From Saprospiraceae bacterium (GTDB lineage Bacteria; Bacteroidota; Bacteroidia; Chitinophagales; Saprospiraceae): a stretch of DNA of 64,000 nucleotides. Positions within the stretch are counted from its first letter, which is position 1; each line of letters begins with the position of its first letter. The stretch spans positions 1-64,000 of the forward strand of contig JANQPA010000122.1 in assembly GCA_028285545.1 (NCBI GenBank), read 5' to 3'. The notes under the pieces are model-generated. The model did not search any database. It was not told the origin of the DNA and saw only the letters and a program-made list of their open reading frames with translations. Below are positions 7,076-15,092 of this stretch, piece by piece. The position numbers and the translations under genes are program-made.

Positions 7076-9693
7076 TACCATATATCCTTCATACCGCCAT
7101 TTTACTAAGCGGCAGTTATTTGTTTTATAGATATGCACTCACAAAAGAAACCTTTTTCAGATTTAATCGCTGGGTTTTAATGACTTGTCTGGCCTTATCT
7201 TTCGTTTTGCCTACCATCATTATTCCAGGTCCTTGGTCTGTATGGCAAGCACCCCCAATATTGAGCAAAACAATGGTCCCTAATCCCATTCTCTCAAATG
7301 AAGAGATTGAGACGAGCGCTATAGCCAAAACAAATTCTCAAGCCCTTGAATCTGAATTAAATGTCACTCCAAATCATATTTCATCAGATCTTTCAAATAA
7401 GATGAGGTCAAATAGCGATCAAAGGCTGGACGGAGATTCGGGAGGGGAACTCAGTATCAGTCCAATTATTGAGGAAAATACTGAACCAACAGTTGCAGAA
7501 GGCCAAAAAGAAAGCCTTATTCCTCACACCGTTTCACTGGCCTGGTGGAGAGGGTTTAATTACCAATTACTCTTGAGCTATATTTATATGGCTGGCATAC
7601 TGATTTTTTCATTAAACCTAATCATACAATTTAGTATTCTGATCTACCAAATGATTCGTCGGCCCTCAATTATAGATGGAAGGTTTCGGATCATAGAATT
7701 AAAAGGGGATTATGCTCCATTTTCCTTTGCAAATTGCATTTTTATCAATCCTGAGAAATATGATCCTGAGACTTTTCAGCAGGTTTTAAAGCACGAAAAG
7801 GTCCACATTTCCCAAGCTCATACCCTGGATATTATTCTGACAGAACTCGTGGTCATTTTCCAATGGTTTAATCCCTTTGCCTGGAAATTCCGCAAAGCCG
7901 TTGAAAATAACCTTGAGTATCTGACAGACAATGAAATGATCAACAGAGGGACAGACAAAGAATCTTATCAAATGAGTTTGCTTAAAGTATCTGTTCCTCA
8001 TCATTCGCTCAATCTAGCCACCAATTACAATCAATCTTTCTTAAAAAAACGTATTCTTATGATGAATGCCAAAAAATCATCCGCAAGTTCAAGTTGGAAG
8101 TATTTGTTGATTTTACCATTGTTTGCCCTATCTATGGTGACTATGAATGCTTTTGAAGATTCAGAAAGAGACCTAAGCCATTTCACCATCAATGAAGATA
8201 ATTCTAATAAAAAATTATCTAATAATAATCAGATAAGGGCTGAAAAAAATAAAGAGGAGAAAGCATCTCAAAAGGATTTCAAAACGATAAAGAATCCCTC
8301 AGAAAAACCATCTGAGTTTATAGAAAAAAAAGAAAACGAATTTCCAGCGGTTTCCAAGCAGGAAATGTTAGAAGTGAGTGGTGTTTGGAATGCTGAAATT
8401 AGGGACAATAAAGTTTGCATAACCTACATCAAAAGAAAAAATGGTAGTGTAAATATGAACACCCACTGCTTTGAGCGTAATGAATTAGGAAACTTACCTG
8501 GCAATCAGGAAGGAACTTTCTCGGTTAAAGGAGAGGCAGGGACTTTAGAAATGAAAGGAAGTTTTAGTGGAAATGAAGGGAAGGGAACTTATACTTTTAA
8601 TGAAGACTCTTCCTTTAGATCCTATTTGAATCAAGAAGGTCTGGGAGATGTCAAGGAAGAAACTCTTTTGCATTTTGTTCTTACCAAAATTGGAAAGGAT
8701 TATATAAGTTATCTTAAAAGAGAAAATTATGAGCTGTCAGACAAAGCCCTGCGTAGATTGGCTATTCATGGGCTAACTTTAGACTTGATGAAAGAGTATA
8801 GCACTACATTGAAGAGGTATGGATATGATGATCCTGAGGTTGATGAAATTGTGAAAATGAAGATCCATAGGGTTAGTCCAAAGTATTTTGACGAATTGTC
8901 AGCCTTAGGTTTTCAGGGCCTTTCAATAGATAAAGTAGTGAGTTCTAAAATCCATAGGGTGAGTGCAGACTATATTCGAGGTTTAAAGGAGGCTGGTTTT
9001 GGAGATCTTACTATGGATCAGGTGATCAAATTTTCCATTCATAAAGTTGACTTGGATTATGTTAAGGGGATGTCGGAGGCAGGATACTCCGGAATTGCTG
9101 CTGAAAAAATCCTTCGGGCCAGAATTCATAAAGTTTCCCCGGCTTTCATCCAAGATCTAAAAAGTATGGGATATAATGATTTTACAATGCAAGAGATTAC
9201 TCAATTTTCCATTCATAAGGTAAGCGCGGATTTTATCCGTAAACTAGGAGAATATGGCTATAAAGATCTTTCTGCCAGAGAAATTCAACAGGCCAAAATT
9301 CACAAGGTAAATCCTGAGTTAATAAAAACACTAAATGACGCTGGATTTAGTAAAATGTCCATAAGAGATATAACCCAGTTTTCTATTCACAAGGTTACTC
9401 CCGAGTACGTTAAAGGTTTGGCAGATGCTGGCTATACAAATTTGTCTGCCAAAGAAATCCAACAGGCCAAAATACATAAGGTAGATGGTGATTTTGCCCA
9501 GGGATTTAAAGATCTAGGTTTTTCTGATCTCTCCATGAATCGACTGGTTAACCTTAAAATTCATAAAGTGACTCCGGAATATATCAAAAAGCTGAACGAT
9601 GCAGGCGTTAAAGGACTTGACATAGATGATTATAAAAAAATGAAAATGCACGGGACCGGAGATAAAATAATTGAAAAGAATAGAAATAAATAA
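7072..9693 (+). CDS. M56 (BlaR1-type) membrane metalloprotease with 29-residue C-terminal repeats
   Basis: An 873-residue BlaR1-like sensor protease. Hydrophobic helices lie at the N-terminus (about 1-20, 35-52) and at about 170-195. The M56 zinc motif HEKVH (241-245) follows, with the downstream NNLEYLTDNEM glutamate/aspartate block, then another helix near 343-362 (SWKYLLILPLFALSM). Instead of a penicillin-binding sensor, the C-terminal part has a charged linker, a domain of about 85 residues, and then about nine 29-residue units from about 598 to 860, each starting IHKV or IHRV and including AGY/AGF. Units alternate between ITQFS and IQQAK endings. The repeats should lie outside the inner membrane (inference). 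Confidence 0.9.
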   Translation: MIPYILHTAILLSGSYLFYRYALTKETFFRFNRWVLMTCLALSFVLPTIIIPGPWSVWQAPPILSKTMVPNPILSNEEIETSAIAKTNSQALESELNVTPNHISSDLSNKMRSNSDQRLDGDSGGELSISPIIEENTEPTVAEGQKESLIPHTVSLAWWRGFNYQLLLSYIYMAGILIFSLNLIIQFSILIYQMIRRPSIIDGRFRIIELKGDYAPFSFANCIFINPEKYDPETFQQVLKHEKVHISQAHTLDIILTELVVIFQWFNPFAWKFRKAVENNLEYLTDNEMINRGTDKESYQMSLLKVSVPHHSLNLATNYNQSFLKKRILMMNAKKSSASSSWKYLLILPLFALSMVTMNAFEDSERDLSHFTINEDNSNKKLSNNNQIRAEKNKEEKASQKDFKTIKNPSEKPSEFIEKKENEFPAVSKQEMLEVSGVWNAEIRDNKVCITYIKRKNGSVNMNTHCFERNELGNLPGNQEGTFSVKGEAGTLEMKGSFSGNEGKGTYTFNEDSSFRSYLNQEGLGDVKEETLLHFVLTKIGKDYISYLKRENYELSDKALRRLAIHGLTLDLMKEYSTTLKRYGYDDPEVDEIVKMKIHRVSPKYFDELSALGFQGLSIDKVVSSKIHRVSADYIRGLKEAGFGDLTMDQVIKFSIHKVDLDYVKGMSEAGYSGIAAEKILRARIHKVSPAFIQDLKSMGYNDFTMQEITQFSIHKVSADFIRKLGEYGYKDLSAREIQQAKIHKVNPELIKTLNDAGFSKMSIRDITQFSIHKVTPEYVKGLADAGYTNLSAKEIQQAKIHKVDGDFAQGFKDLGFSDLSMNRLVNLKIHKVTPEYIKKLNDAGVKGLDIDDYKKMKMHGTGDKIIEKNRNK

Positions 9694-9697
9694 GATT

Positions 9698-9747
9698 AGA
9701 AATAATATTGGCTGTTTCAGCCGCCTGAAACAGCCAATATTATTTCT
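9698..9747. terminator. 23-bp perfect bidirectional hairpin terminator
   Basis: The arms 9698-9720 and 9725-9747 are perfectly complementary around CCGC. It lies between the convergent M56 protease and PLP-enzyme genes, 4 bp and 13 bp from their respective stops, with A/T-rich outer stems that give a U-rich tail in both directions. Confidence 0.92.
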
Positions 9748-9760
9748 TAAAAGTCTTTTT

Positions 9761-10873
9761 TTATGGATATGCCATCATACTAATTCTATCTCCATCAAGG
9801 CTTAGATATCGTTTCATCAAATTAGCTGTCATACAAGAATGAATGGGAAGAAAACCCAGGATGTCTCCAACCTTAACTTCATCCATTAATTTTTTGCTAA
9901 CAGAAATGGTACCATGCTCTTGAGAAAGCGATTTTATATATGCATTGTCCATGTTGGTAGACCAGGTCCCGTTTTTCCAATCTACCATAAGTCCATAATA
10001 ATCAGACCCATTGGGATGTGGTTTGCGATCTTTAGAAAAATGAACCCCTCCTCCATATACCACGATTTCATTTCTTCTCGGAAATTTAGCTACCACCGGA
10101 CAGGCCATCGCCACCGCAATATTCTCTAATTGGCAGGAACCAATGGCCCACTGTGAAAGATCATAGAAAACGAAATTGCCAGGCCGCATTTCGGTCAGGC
10201 CCGGGAATTTATCCATGGTGCTGCAAGTAGGGGTATCACCGGCTGAATAAATTAAATCCGGGTAAGCACTTTCATATCGAAGGCGAAATTCGCGGAAGAC
10301 AGATAGGCTATTTTCGTGAATTTCCGCGATTTTATTTTTCCCCTGGACATTATAACTATGACCCGCATGGGCCAGCAAACCTTTTAATTCCAATTTGGAA
10401 GATTTGGAAACGAATTCTAGGAGTTCATCAACAGTGTCCAAATCCTCTAAACCTAGTCCAGTTCTATTGTATCCGGTATCTATTTCAATAAAGATCCCAA
10501 TACTATGTGTGAGTGACTGCTCTAAATATCGGGCACTTTCCAAATCCTCTAAGAGCAGATTCAATCCGGTCTTACTGGCAATTTCATTGATTCGGCTTAT
10601 TTCTTTGGTGTTAATTGGAAAAGCTACTATAATGTCTTCCCAACCCGCCTCGGCAAAATAAGCAGCCATCCTAATAGAACTTACTGCTATACGATTGACA
10701 CCATAATCTTTAGCCCAATCTCCAATTGTTTTTGATTGATGAGTTTTAAAATGTGGACGCAGAAATATGCCATTGGCTTTAGCTTTCTCGGCCATTCTTT
10801 GAAGGTTGTTTCTACAACGTTTTTCATCAAGTAATAAGGTAGGTTCTATGATAGAGTTGAGTATCTGTTTCAT
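9761..10873 (-). CDS. DSD1-family PLP-dependent enzyme (D-threonine aldolase / D-serine dehydratase-like)
   Basis: A 370-residue fold-type III PLP enzyme. Near the N-terminus, LRPHFKTHQ supplies the Schiff-base lysine (family motif RPH.KTH). The barrel continues with a glycine-rich HAGHSYN segment. The C-terminal metal-binding motif PIHSCMTANL corresponds to the H.C.T.N block of D-threonine aldolase and eukaryotic-type D-serine dehydratase. Likely chemistry is lyase or dehydratase action on a D-3-hydroxy amino acid; the substrate is not decidable here. It is a single gene convergent with the M56 protease. Confidence 0.88.
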   Translation of the reverse strand: MKQILNSIIEPTLLLDEKRCRNNLQRMAEKAKANGIFLRPHFKTHQSKTIGDWAKDYGVNRIAVSSIRMAAYFAEAGWEDIIVAFPINTKEISRINEIASKTGLNLLLEDLESARYLEQSLTHSIGIFIEIDTGYNRTGLGLEDLDTVDELLEFVSKSSKLELKGLLAHAGHSYNVQGKNKIAEIHENSLSVFREFRLRYESAYPDLIYSAGDTPTCSTMDKFPGLTEMRPGNFVFYDLSQWAIGSCQLENIAVAMACPVVAKFPRRNEIVVYGGGVHFSKDRKPHPNGSDYYGLMVDWKNGTWSTNMDNAYIKSLSQEHGTISVSKKLMDEVKVGDILGFLPIHSCMTANLMKRYLSLDGDRISMMAYP

Positions 10874-10907
10874 GATATAAGGATATTTTGAAACAAATGT
10901 AAAAAAA

Positions 10908-10995
10908 AGAGTGGTGAGTGAGGAGTAACGAGTGGTGAGTGACGAGTCTCGAGTTCTACTTCACTCATCACTCGGTACTCATCACCCGTCACTCT
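10908..10995. repeat. Iterated-word hairpin (GAGTGGTGAGTGA words)
   Basis: The left arm 10908-10940 is made of GAGT/GTGAGT words. The right arm 10963-10995 is made of ACTCATCAC words and is complementary at 27 of 33 positions, with a 22-nt spacer. It lies 35 bp upstream of the PLP-enzyme start and is one of several gene-flanking elements here built from short tandem words facing their own complement. Confidence 0.8.
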
Positions 10996-10999
10996 TTAC

Positions 11000-11410
11000 T
11001 GTTAAATTCTGTGAAAAACATTTAAACTTTTCTTTCTATTTCCTCATAAAAGACGAAAAATAATGCCTTCCATCGTTTTAGGCGGCGTAACAAAAGAATT
11101 AGGAAATGAAAGGAAATCATACTCTTTAACTCGCATGTTTAATAGGTTTTAGGGTGTTAGGCAGAGGCGGCCTGACGAATGCTGATTCCAGGTCGTCTCA
11201 CTTTTTTTTAAAAAAAATGAGTACCCGTGGGTACCATCATATAAACGCCCACACTAAACAGGCGATAGTAACCAACTAATTAGGGTAAAAGGGTCGGGGA
11301 TTGTGTAAAAAATAAAACTTTATAAAATTTTAATTTTTACACACCCCCGACGACTTCAGCTCTTTGCAAAAGAAAACTAGCCGTGTAAAAACGGCAAATG
11401 AAAACTAATT
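11000..11410. other. Structured leader or non-coding RNA region
   Basis: This gene-free stretch carries stacked hairpins. At about 11165-11203 an 11-bp stem with two G-U wobbles (GAGGCGGCCTG with CAGGTCGTCTC) is followed by a run of T residues, like an intrinsic terminator on the plus strand. GTACCC-GT-GGGTAC lies near 11221-11237. A large stem pairs GTCGGGG...TGTAAAAA (from about 11292) with TTTTTACACA.CCCCGAC (to about 11353). GCCGTGTAAAAACGGC lies at about 11380-11395, just before the beta-barrel gene. I cannot match it to a known riboswitch or ncRNA family. Confidence 0.5.
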
Positions 11411-11491
11411 ATGAAACAATCTAATTTTTTAATGAGGTCTATAACGAAATCACAATCAATTTTAACCAAAAGAACCAATTCATTCACAAAA

Positions 11492-12103
11492 ATGAACAAC
11501 ATGAAAAGCAATCTAATGATCATGACCGTGCTGGCTATACTACTAGGTAGTTTTTCAGCCCAGGCACAACGCGTAAGATTTAACCCCAAAGTAGGTATGA
11601 ATTTTTCCGGCTTAGATAAAGAATTAATTGACTTTAAAACCGAAGCCCGAGTAGGATATAATATAGGGTTTGATCTTCGTATTGGAGATGGCTTTTTCCA
11701 ATTACATCCAGGAGCTCACTATCATAACTATACCGCTGATCTGATAAGCCGTGACAATATTGACCAGGAAAGACCTGATCTGACTGAAAGAACTACCATC
11801 CGACAGTTGAAGGTACCATTAAACGTTGCCCTTGATTTAACAGGCGATGGTGGCCTACTTGGAATTTATGCCAAAGGAGGAGTTACCCCTTCCGTTCTAC
11901 TAGGTGTCAAGGAAAGAGCAGACTTTCAACTCGATAAAAGTGATCTAAATACTTTGGTCATGGGCACCAATTTTGGAGTAGGAGTAGATATCCTGAATTT
12001 CATAAATGTAGACTTTAATTATGAGATTGGTATGACCAACTTGTTTAGCAATCAAGATTCAAAAAATAATGTCTTTTCTGTATCTGCAGGTATTGTCTTT
12101 TAA
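11492..12103 (+). CDS. Outer-membrane beta-barrel protein (PorT-like, OMP_b-brl family)
   Basis: About 204 residues from the preferred start at 11492; a longer frame opens at 11411, but its 27 extra residues are polar and precede a proper signal peptide (MKSNLMIMTVLAILLGSFSAQA from 11501). The mature part has alternating beta-strands such as FNPKVGMNFSGLD and YAKGGVTPSVLLGVK, and ends in the aromatic FSVSAGIVF typical of small outer-membrane barrels (PF13568-like). Function is unknown. It stands alone behind a long structured leader, which suggests post-transcriptional control (inference). Confidence 0.8.
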   Translation: MNNMKSNLMIMTVLAILLGSFSAQAQRVRFNPKVGMNFSGLDKELIDFKTEARVGYNIGFDLRIGDGFFQLHPGAHYHNYTADLISRDNIDQERPDLTERTTIRQLKVPLNVALDLTGDGGLLGIYAKGGVTPSVLLGVKERADFQLDKSDLNTLVMGTNFGVGVDILNFINVDFNYEIGMTNLFSNQDSKNNVFSVSAGIVF

Positions 12104-12110
12104 GTAAAAT

Positions 12111-12178
12111 GATAAAAGTAGAAAGTAGAAAGTAGAAAGACTGATTGTCTTTCTGCCTTCTACTTTTTACTTTTTATC
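12111..12178. terminator. Iterated-word hairpin (GTAGAAA words) between convergent genes
   Basis: The left arm 12111-12141 contains tandem GTAGAAA words. The right arm 12147-12178 contains the complementary TTTCTAC/TTTTTAC words, with a five-base loop TGATT. It fills the gap between the convergent beta-barrel and peptidase genes and overlaps the stop codon of the latter. A bidirectional terminator is the likely role. Confidence 0.8.
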
Positions 12179-13736
12179 TTTTGTCAATTTCAATAACCAT
12201 CCCCACTTTATTTTTCCCCTGAGTGCTAGCTGAAAAAGCTACCGTTTTTCCTGCATTAAAATTCACATTGGTAATTCTGTCATTACCCAATACCTCTCTC
12301 AATTTTCCGGCATAAGAACTTTGCCTGCTTCGACTTAGGCGATTTTTAAAATCATTAAAATCCATTGGCGTTTTAGAAACTACAATGGCGATGTAGTCTC
12401 TGTTACCGATTTCATCCGGAGTCATGGAGTAATCCTTAGGGAAAAGCCGGGTTCCTGTAATTCCACAATAAGGGGAGTGTTTGTCTGTATAGGGAAACAG
12501 GGTATAACTCGAGCCATCCGTTTCCTGGCCAAAGATATAGACATAACATTCTTCACTATTGGCAAATAGAACTTTGAATTTATCACTTTTGCGTATTGGA
12601 CTTACCGTTTTGAAAACAATATCAGAGGTTTTTTGAAGGGCGATAGTGGTTTGACTAGCCATATCGGCAAGGCCAAACTCCACTTCAAATCGTTGGGAGG
12701 TAGTCTTTTTTTCTGTATTGCCCATGGGAAATAAGCCATAAGCTTCCTTAGTGAAATGCTCAAAATCACGATATCTTACCCAGGCAATTCCCCGATCACC
12801 CCAGCGTTCTCCCCAACTGTTCATAATTTGGAAAGCACCACCTTCGAAATTATCATTATACCCTATGACACACATAGCATGTCCACCATATCCTGCCATG
12901 CTATAATCTCTTTGGGAGGGATACCAGACCTTTTGTCCAACCATCCTGCTCATAAAAGTACCGCCCACCATCATACCAATAACAACAGGAGCTCCCTGGG
13001 CCAGATTTTGTTTAATAGCAGTGATATCCGGCTTATAATTATTGGCTCCGAGCGTAAGTCGATTATATCCTTTGATGGTGAACTGTTTTCCACGATTTAT
13101 TTGGTTTCGGGAAGGGTAGTTGTTACAGCTTGATTCATCATATCGGAATTCATTAAAAGGTAAGGAACCATTTTGGCGAAGGCTTTTCATCGCATCCAGC
13201 ATATAAGCTCCCTGGCAGCCCTCCAAATGAATTTGATTATATAAATAGGAAGGACTAAAAGCCACATTTGCAGGGTTTTGCCCAGTTGCTCTGGCTTGTA
13301 GGATGGAACGAGCAGCATAGGCGCTGGCCCAGCCTACACAAGATCCTTGCCGACCCTGATGCTGGATTGGAGGGGCATATCGGTCCAGGCTTACCCGAGA
13401 GGGGAGTTGATTTCGTCCCCCAAAACCATAAGCCAGCGGCTCAAAAACCTTGGCCTGATCAAAACGTTCCTGACTTAATGAAGCCCCCATGGAAAAGAGT
13501 GAATTATCTCCGCCAGAGTCAGCACTGAAGCCACCTAGCATTTCCTGACCTCCCAAAAAGAAATACCATATACCTGCTACGATTAAAATAGGGATGGATA
13601 TTTTGGGTTTTTTAAATACAAATAATAATATAAGCGGTAACCACCGCATAAGAGCATTAAGTCCTCCTCCTTTACCTCCAGAACGATTTCCTTGGTTATT
13701 TGGGGAGTCTTTCTCCATTCTTATTGGCATAATCAA
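12174..13736 (-). CDS. Membrane-anchored papain-family (C1) cysteine peptidase with DUF4384
   Basis: 520 residues. A glycine-rich N-terminus and hydrophobic segments (about 31-41 and 47-62) suggest membrane anchoring. The papain-like domain (about 110-335) keeps the catalytic set: oxyanion Gln127, Cys133 in QGSCVGWASAY, His286 in YGGHAMCVIGYN and Asn306 in MNSWGERWGDRG. The C-terminal part (about 365-470, with CYVYIFGQETDG and SKTPMDFNDF) resembles DUF4384. Substrate unknown. The start could also be Met7 (MEKDSPNN). It is convergent with the barrel protein and has no operon partner. Confidence 0.87.
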   Translation of the reverse strand: MIMPIRMEKDSPNNQGNRSGGKGGGLNALMRWLPLILLFVFKKPKISIPILIVAGIWYFFLGGQEMLGGFSADSGGDNSLFSMGASLSQERFDQAKVFEPLAYGFGGRNQLPSRVSLDRYAPPIQHQGRQGSCVGWASAYAARSILQARATGQNPANVAFSPSYLYNQIHLEGCQGAYMLDAMKSLRQNGSLPFNEFRYDESSCNNYPSRNQINRGKQFTIKGYNRLTLGANNYKPDITAIKQNLAQGAPVVIGMMVGGTFMSRMVGQKVWYPSQRDYSMAGYGGHAMCVIGYNDNFEGGAFQIMNSWGERWGDRGIAWVRYRDFEHFTKEAYGLFPMGNTEKKTTSQRFEVEFGLADMASQTTIALQKTSDIVFKTVSPIRKSDKFKVLFANSEECYVYIFGQETDGSSYTLFPYTDKHSPYCGITGTRLFPKDYSMTPDEIGNRDYIAIVVSKTPMDFNDFKNRLSRSRQSSYAGKLREVLGNDRITNVNFNAGKTVAFSASTQGKNKVGMVIEIDKR

Positions 13737-13926
13737 TTGGTTTTGATGGTTGCAAAATCCTTTTTTCAGATCTACTTTGAAAATAGAAAATTTTGCCTTC
13801 TGAATTGTGAAGTATTAAAATAAATTTTGTCATATGAAACTATTCTTTTGACGGAAAAAAAATTAAAAGTCATCGGATGATAAAAAAAAGAATGCATTAA
13901 ATATTTTTTATATACGTGAATAGTTT

Positions 13927-13934
13927 TATATTTG
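13927..13934 (+). promoter_or_regulatory. Candidate -7 element TATATTTG
   Basis: TATATTTG is a perfect TAnnTTTG and lies 45 bp before the start of the small hypothetical gene at 13980. No clear TTG is visible at the expected distance upstream, so the promoter call is tentative. Confidence 0.45.
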
Positions 13935-13979
13935 TATTTATCATAATATAAGACAGCTACCTAAAGACACAAAAACACC

Positions 13980-14297
13980 ATGGACACTTTGAACACTATA
14001 ACACTTATCCAAGGGGATAAACTCACTCTTGCTATTGGCAAATTAGAACTACTGGAACAAAAGGAAATTCAATCAATTCTGAATTTTTTAAGTAGTTACA
14101 ACAATGCTTCCTTGCTCGACATTTTCATCCATACTGGCCTTGAGTTGCCAAAAGTTGAAAAATATCTTAATGATCTTTACAAATATAACTTCCTATTAGT
14201 AGACTTATCACAGTTAGAGCCATGTTTTTCTCTTAATTTGTTTGAGTTAAATAAAGCCAAGTTGATTGCTAGAAAGCTAGCTAGCTTTTGGGAATAA
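13980..14297 (+). CDS. Small hypothetical protein next to the candidate origin
   Basis: A 105-residue soluble protein that I do not recognise. It is leucine-rich and predicted helical, and has no signal peptide or cysteine pair. The segment SYNNASLLDIFIHTGLELPKVEKYLNDLYKYNFLLVD has the spacing of a winged-helix (two short helices and a wing), so a DNA-binding role is possible but unproven. It sits alone, directly left of the DnaA-box cluster, behind a good TAnnTTTG element. Gene status rests on that promoter-like match and an uninterrupted frame. Confidence 0.6.
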   Translation: MDTLNTITLIQGDKLTLAIGKLELLEQKEIQSILNFLSSYNNASLLDIFIHTGLELPKVEKYLNDLYKYNFLLVDLSQLEPCFSLNLFELNKAKLIARKLASFWE

Positions 14298-14370
14298 CTC
14301 AACCATATAGGTCATTTCTTTAAAATGCAATAGGAATAGCCTTTTGAATAAAATCATGCAGAAGGATAAT

Positions 14371-14466
14371 TTGGAATACTTATTTTAAGAAATAAGAACA
14401 CCTAAAGTCTTTATTCTCATTTTGATTTATCTGAAGCCACGGATCAATTTTATTCTTGGAATACTT
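14371..14466. repeat. Direct repeat TTGGAATACTT
   Basis: The 11-mer TTGGAATACTT occurs at 14371-14381 and again at 14456-14466, 85 bp apart, just left of the DnaA-box cluster. It may belong to the origin region, but nothing else supports a function. Confidence 0.5.
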
Positions 14467-14487
14467 CTCAGTATGCTTTTTAGCAAA

Positions 14488-14660
14488 TTATCAACAGAGT
14501 TATTCACAGTTTTTTGATGAAAAAGTCTCTTTTCCACACCTTCATTTCTCGTCAGTGTATTACTAAGTCAGGTAAATTGGAATGGGGAAGGTTTATTTTT
14601 CTCTTTTATGTTTCGTTTATCCACACTTGTGGATTATTACAAATGACCTCTGTGGATAAA
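14488..14660. other. Candidate chromosomal replication origin: DnaA-box cluster
   Basis: Six DnaA-box-like 9-mers lie within 172 bp: TTATCAACA (14488, one mismatch), TTATTCACA (14500, perfect to TTATNCACA), TTTTCCACA (14530, one mismatch), TTATCCACA (14617, perfect), and on the other strand TGTGGATTA (14628, one mismatch) and TGTGGATAA (14651, perfect). An A/T-rich tract (about 14660-14735) follows that could serve as the unwinding element. The cluster lies in an 800-bp gene-free stretch. A 65-codon open frame overlapping it is not credible as a gene. Three perfect boxes so close together are far above chance. Confidence 0.65.
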
Positions 14661-14771
14661 TTAATTTGGTTAGAGGTACATAAGCATCTTATCTTTATAA
14701 TCCTTTATTGAGATTATCTTAAAAAGTTAAGGTCTAACTCAATTTTGAAGTGATGAATTACCATTTATTGT

Positions 14772-14930
14772 AATTCTGCTCGTACAGGCAGAATTCAGAC
14801 CGGATAATGAATTGGAGGTAGCGCTCCTTTCGTAGGTAATTCGAAATTTAAAGTGGATCTTATTTGCTTTATTTATTGTATCGAGGAGTAGATCAGGTAA
14901 TGATCATTGCCCAGACAATAAGTAAAGCAA
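14772..14930. other. Inverted repeats right of the candidate origin
   Basis: AATTCTGC (14772-14779) faces GCAGAATT (14788-14795). Further on, 14864-14879 (TTGCTTTATTTATTGT) faces 14915-14930 with one mismatch over 16 bases and a 35-nt spacer that itself holds GATCAGGTAATGATCATT. This could be part of an origin, a small RNA, or a leader. I recognise no family. Confidence 0.5.
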
Positions 14931-15025
14931 AGGATCATACTTTCAACTACGGATTAATTTGTACTGTTTAATAATTTTGGCATGCCTGAAGGGATTTGAT
15001 TTGCTGTCGAGTCCCTTTTTTCATT

Positions 15026-15086
15026 ATTGTTGATAGTTGTTAGTTGATAGTTGAATGTTCCCTAACAACTAAAAACTATCAACAAT
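15026..15086. terminator. Iterated-word hairpin (GTTGATA/GTTAGTT words) after fabG
   Basis: The left arm 15026-15050 and right arm 15062-15086 match at 23 of 25 positions. Both are built from TTGATAGTTG-like words. It starts 7 bp past the fabG stop on the minus strand and probably ends that transcript. Confidence 0.8.
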
Positions 15087-15092
15087 CAACTA

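Noticed and set aside
14514-14711. 65-codon open frame in the origin-like region
   Set aside because: It overlaps the DnaA-box cluster, its translation resembles no protein, and no promoter or ribosome binding site precedes it.
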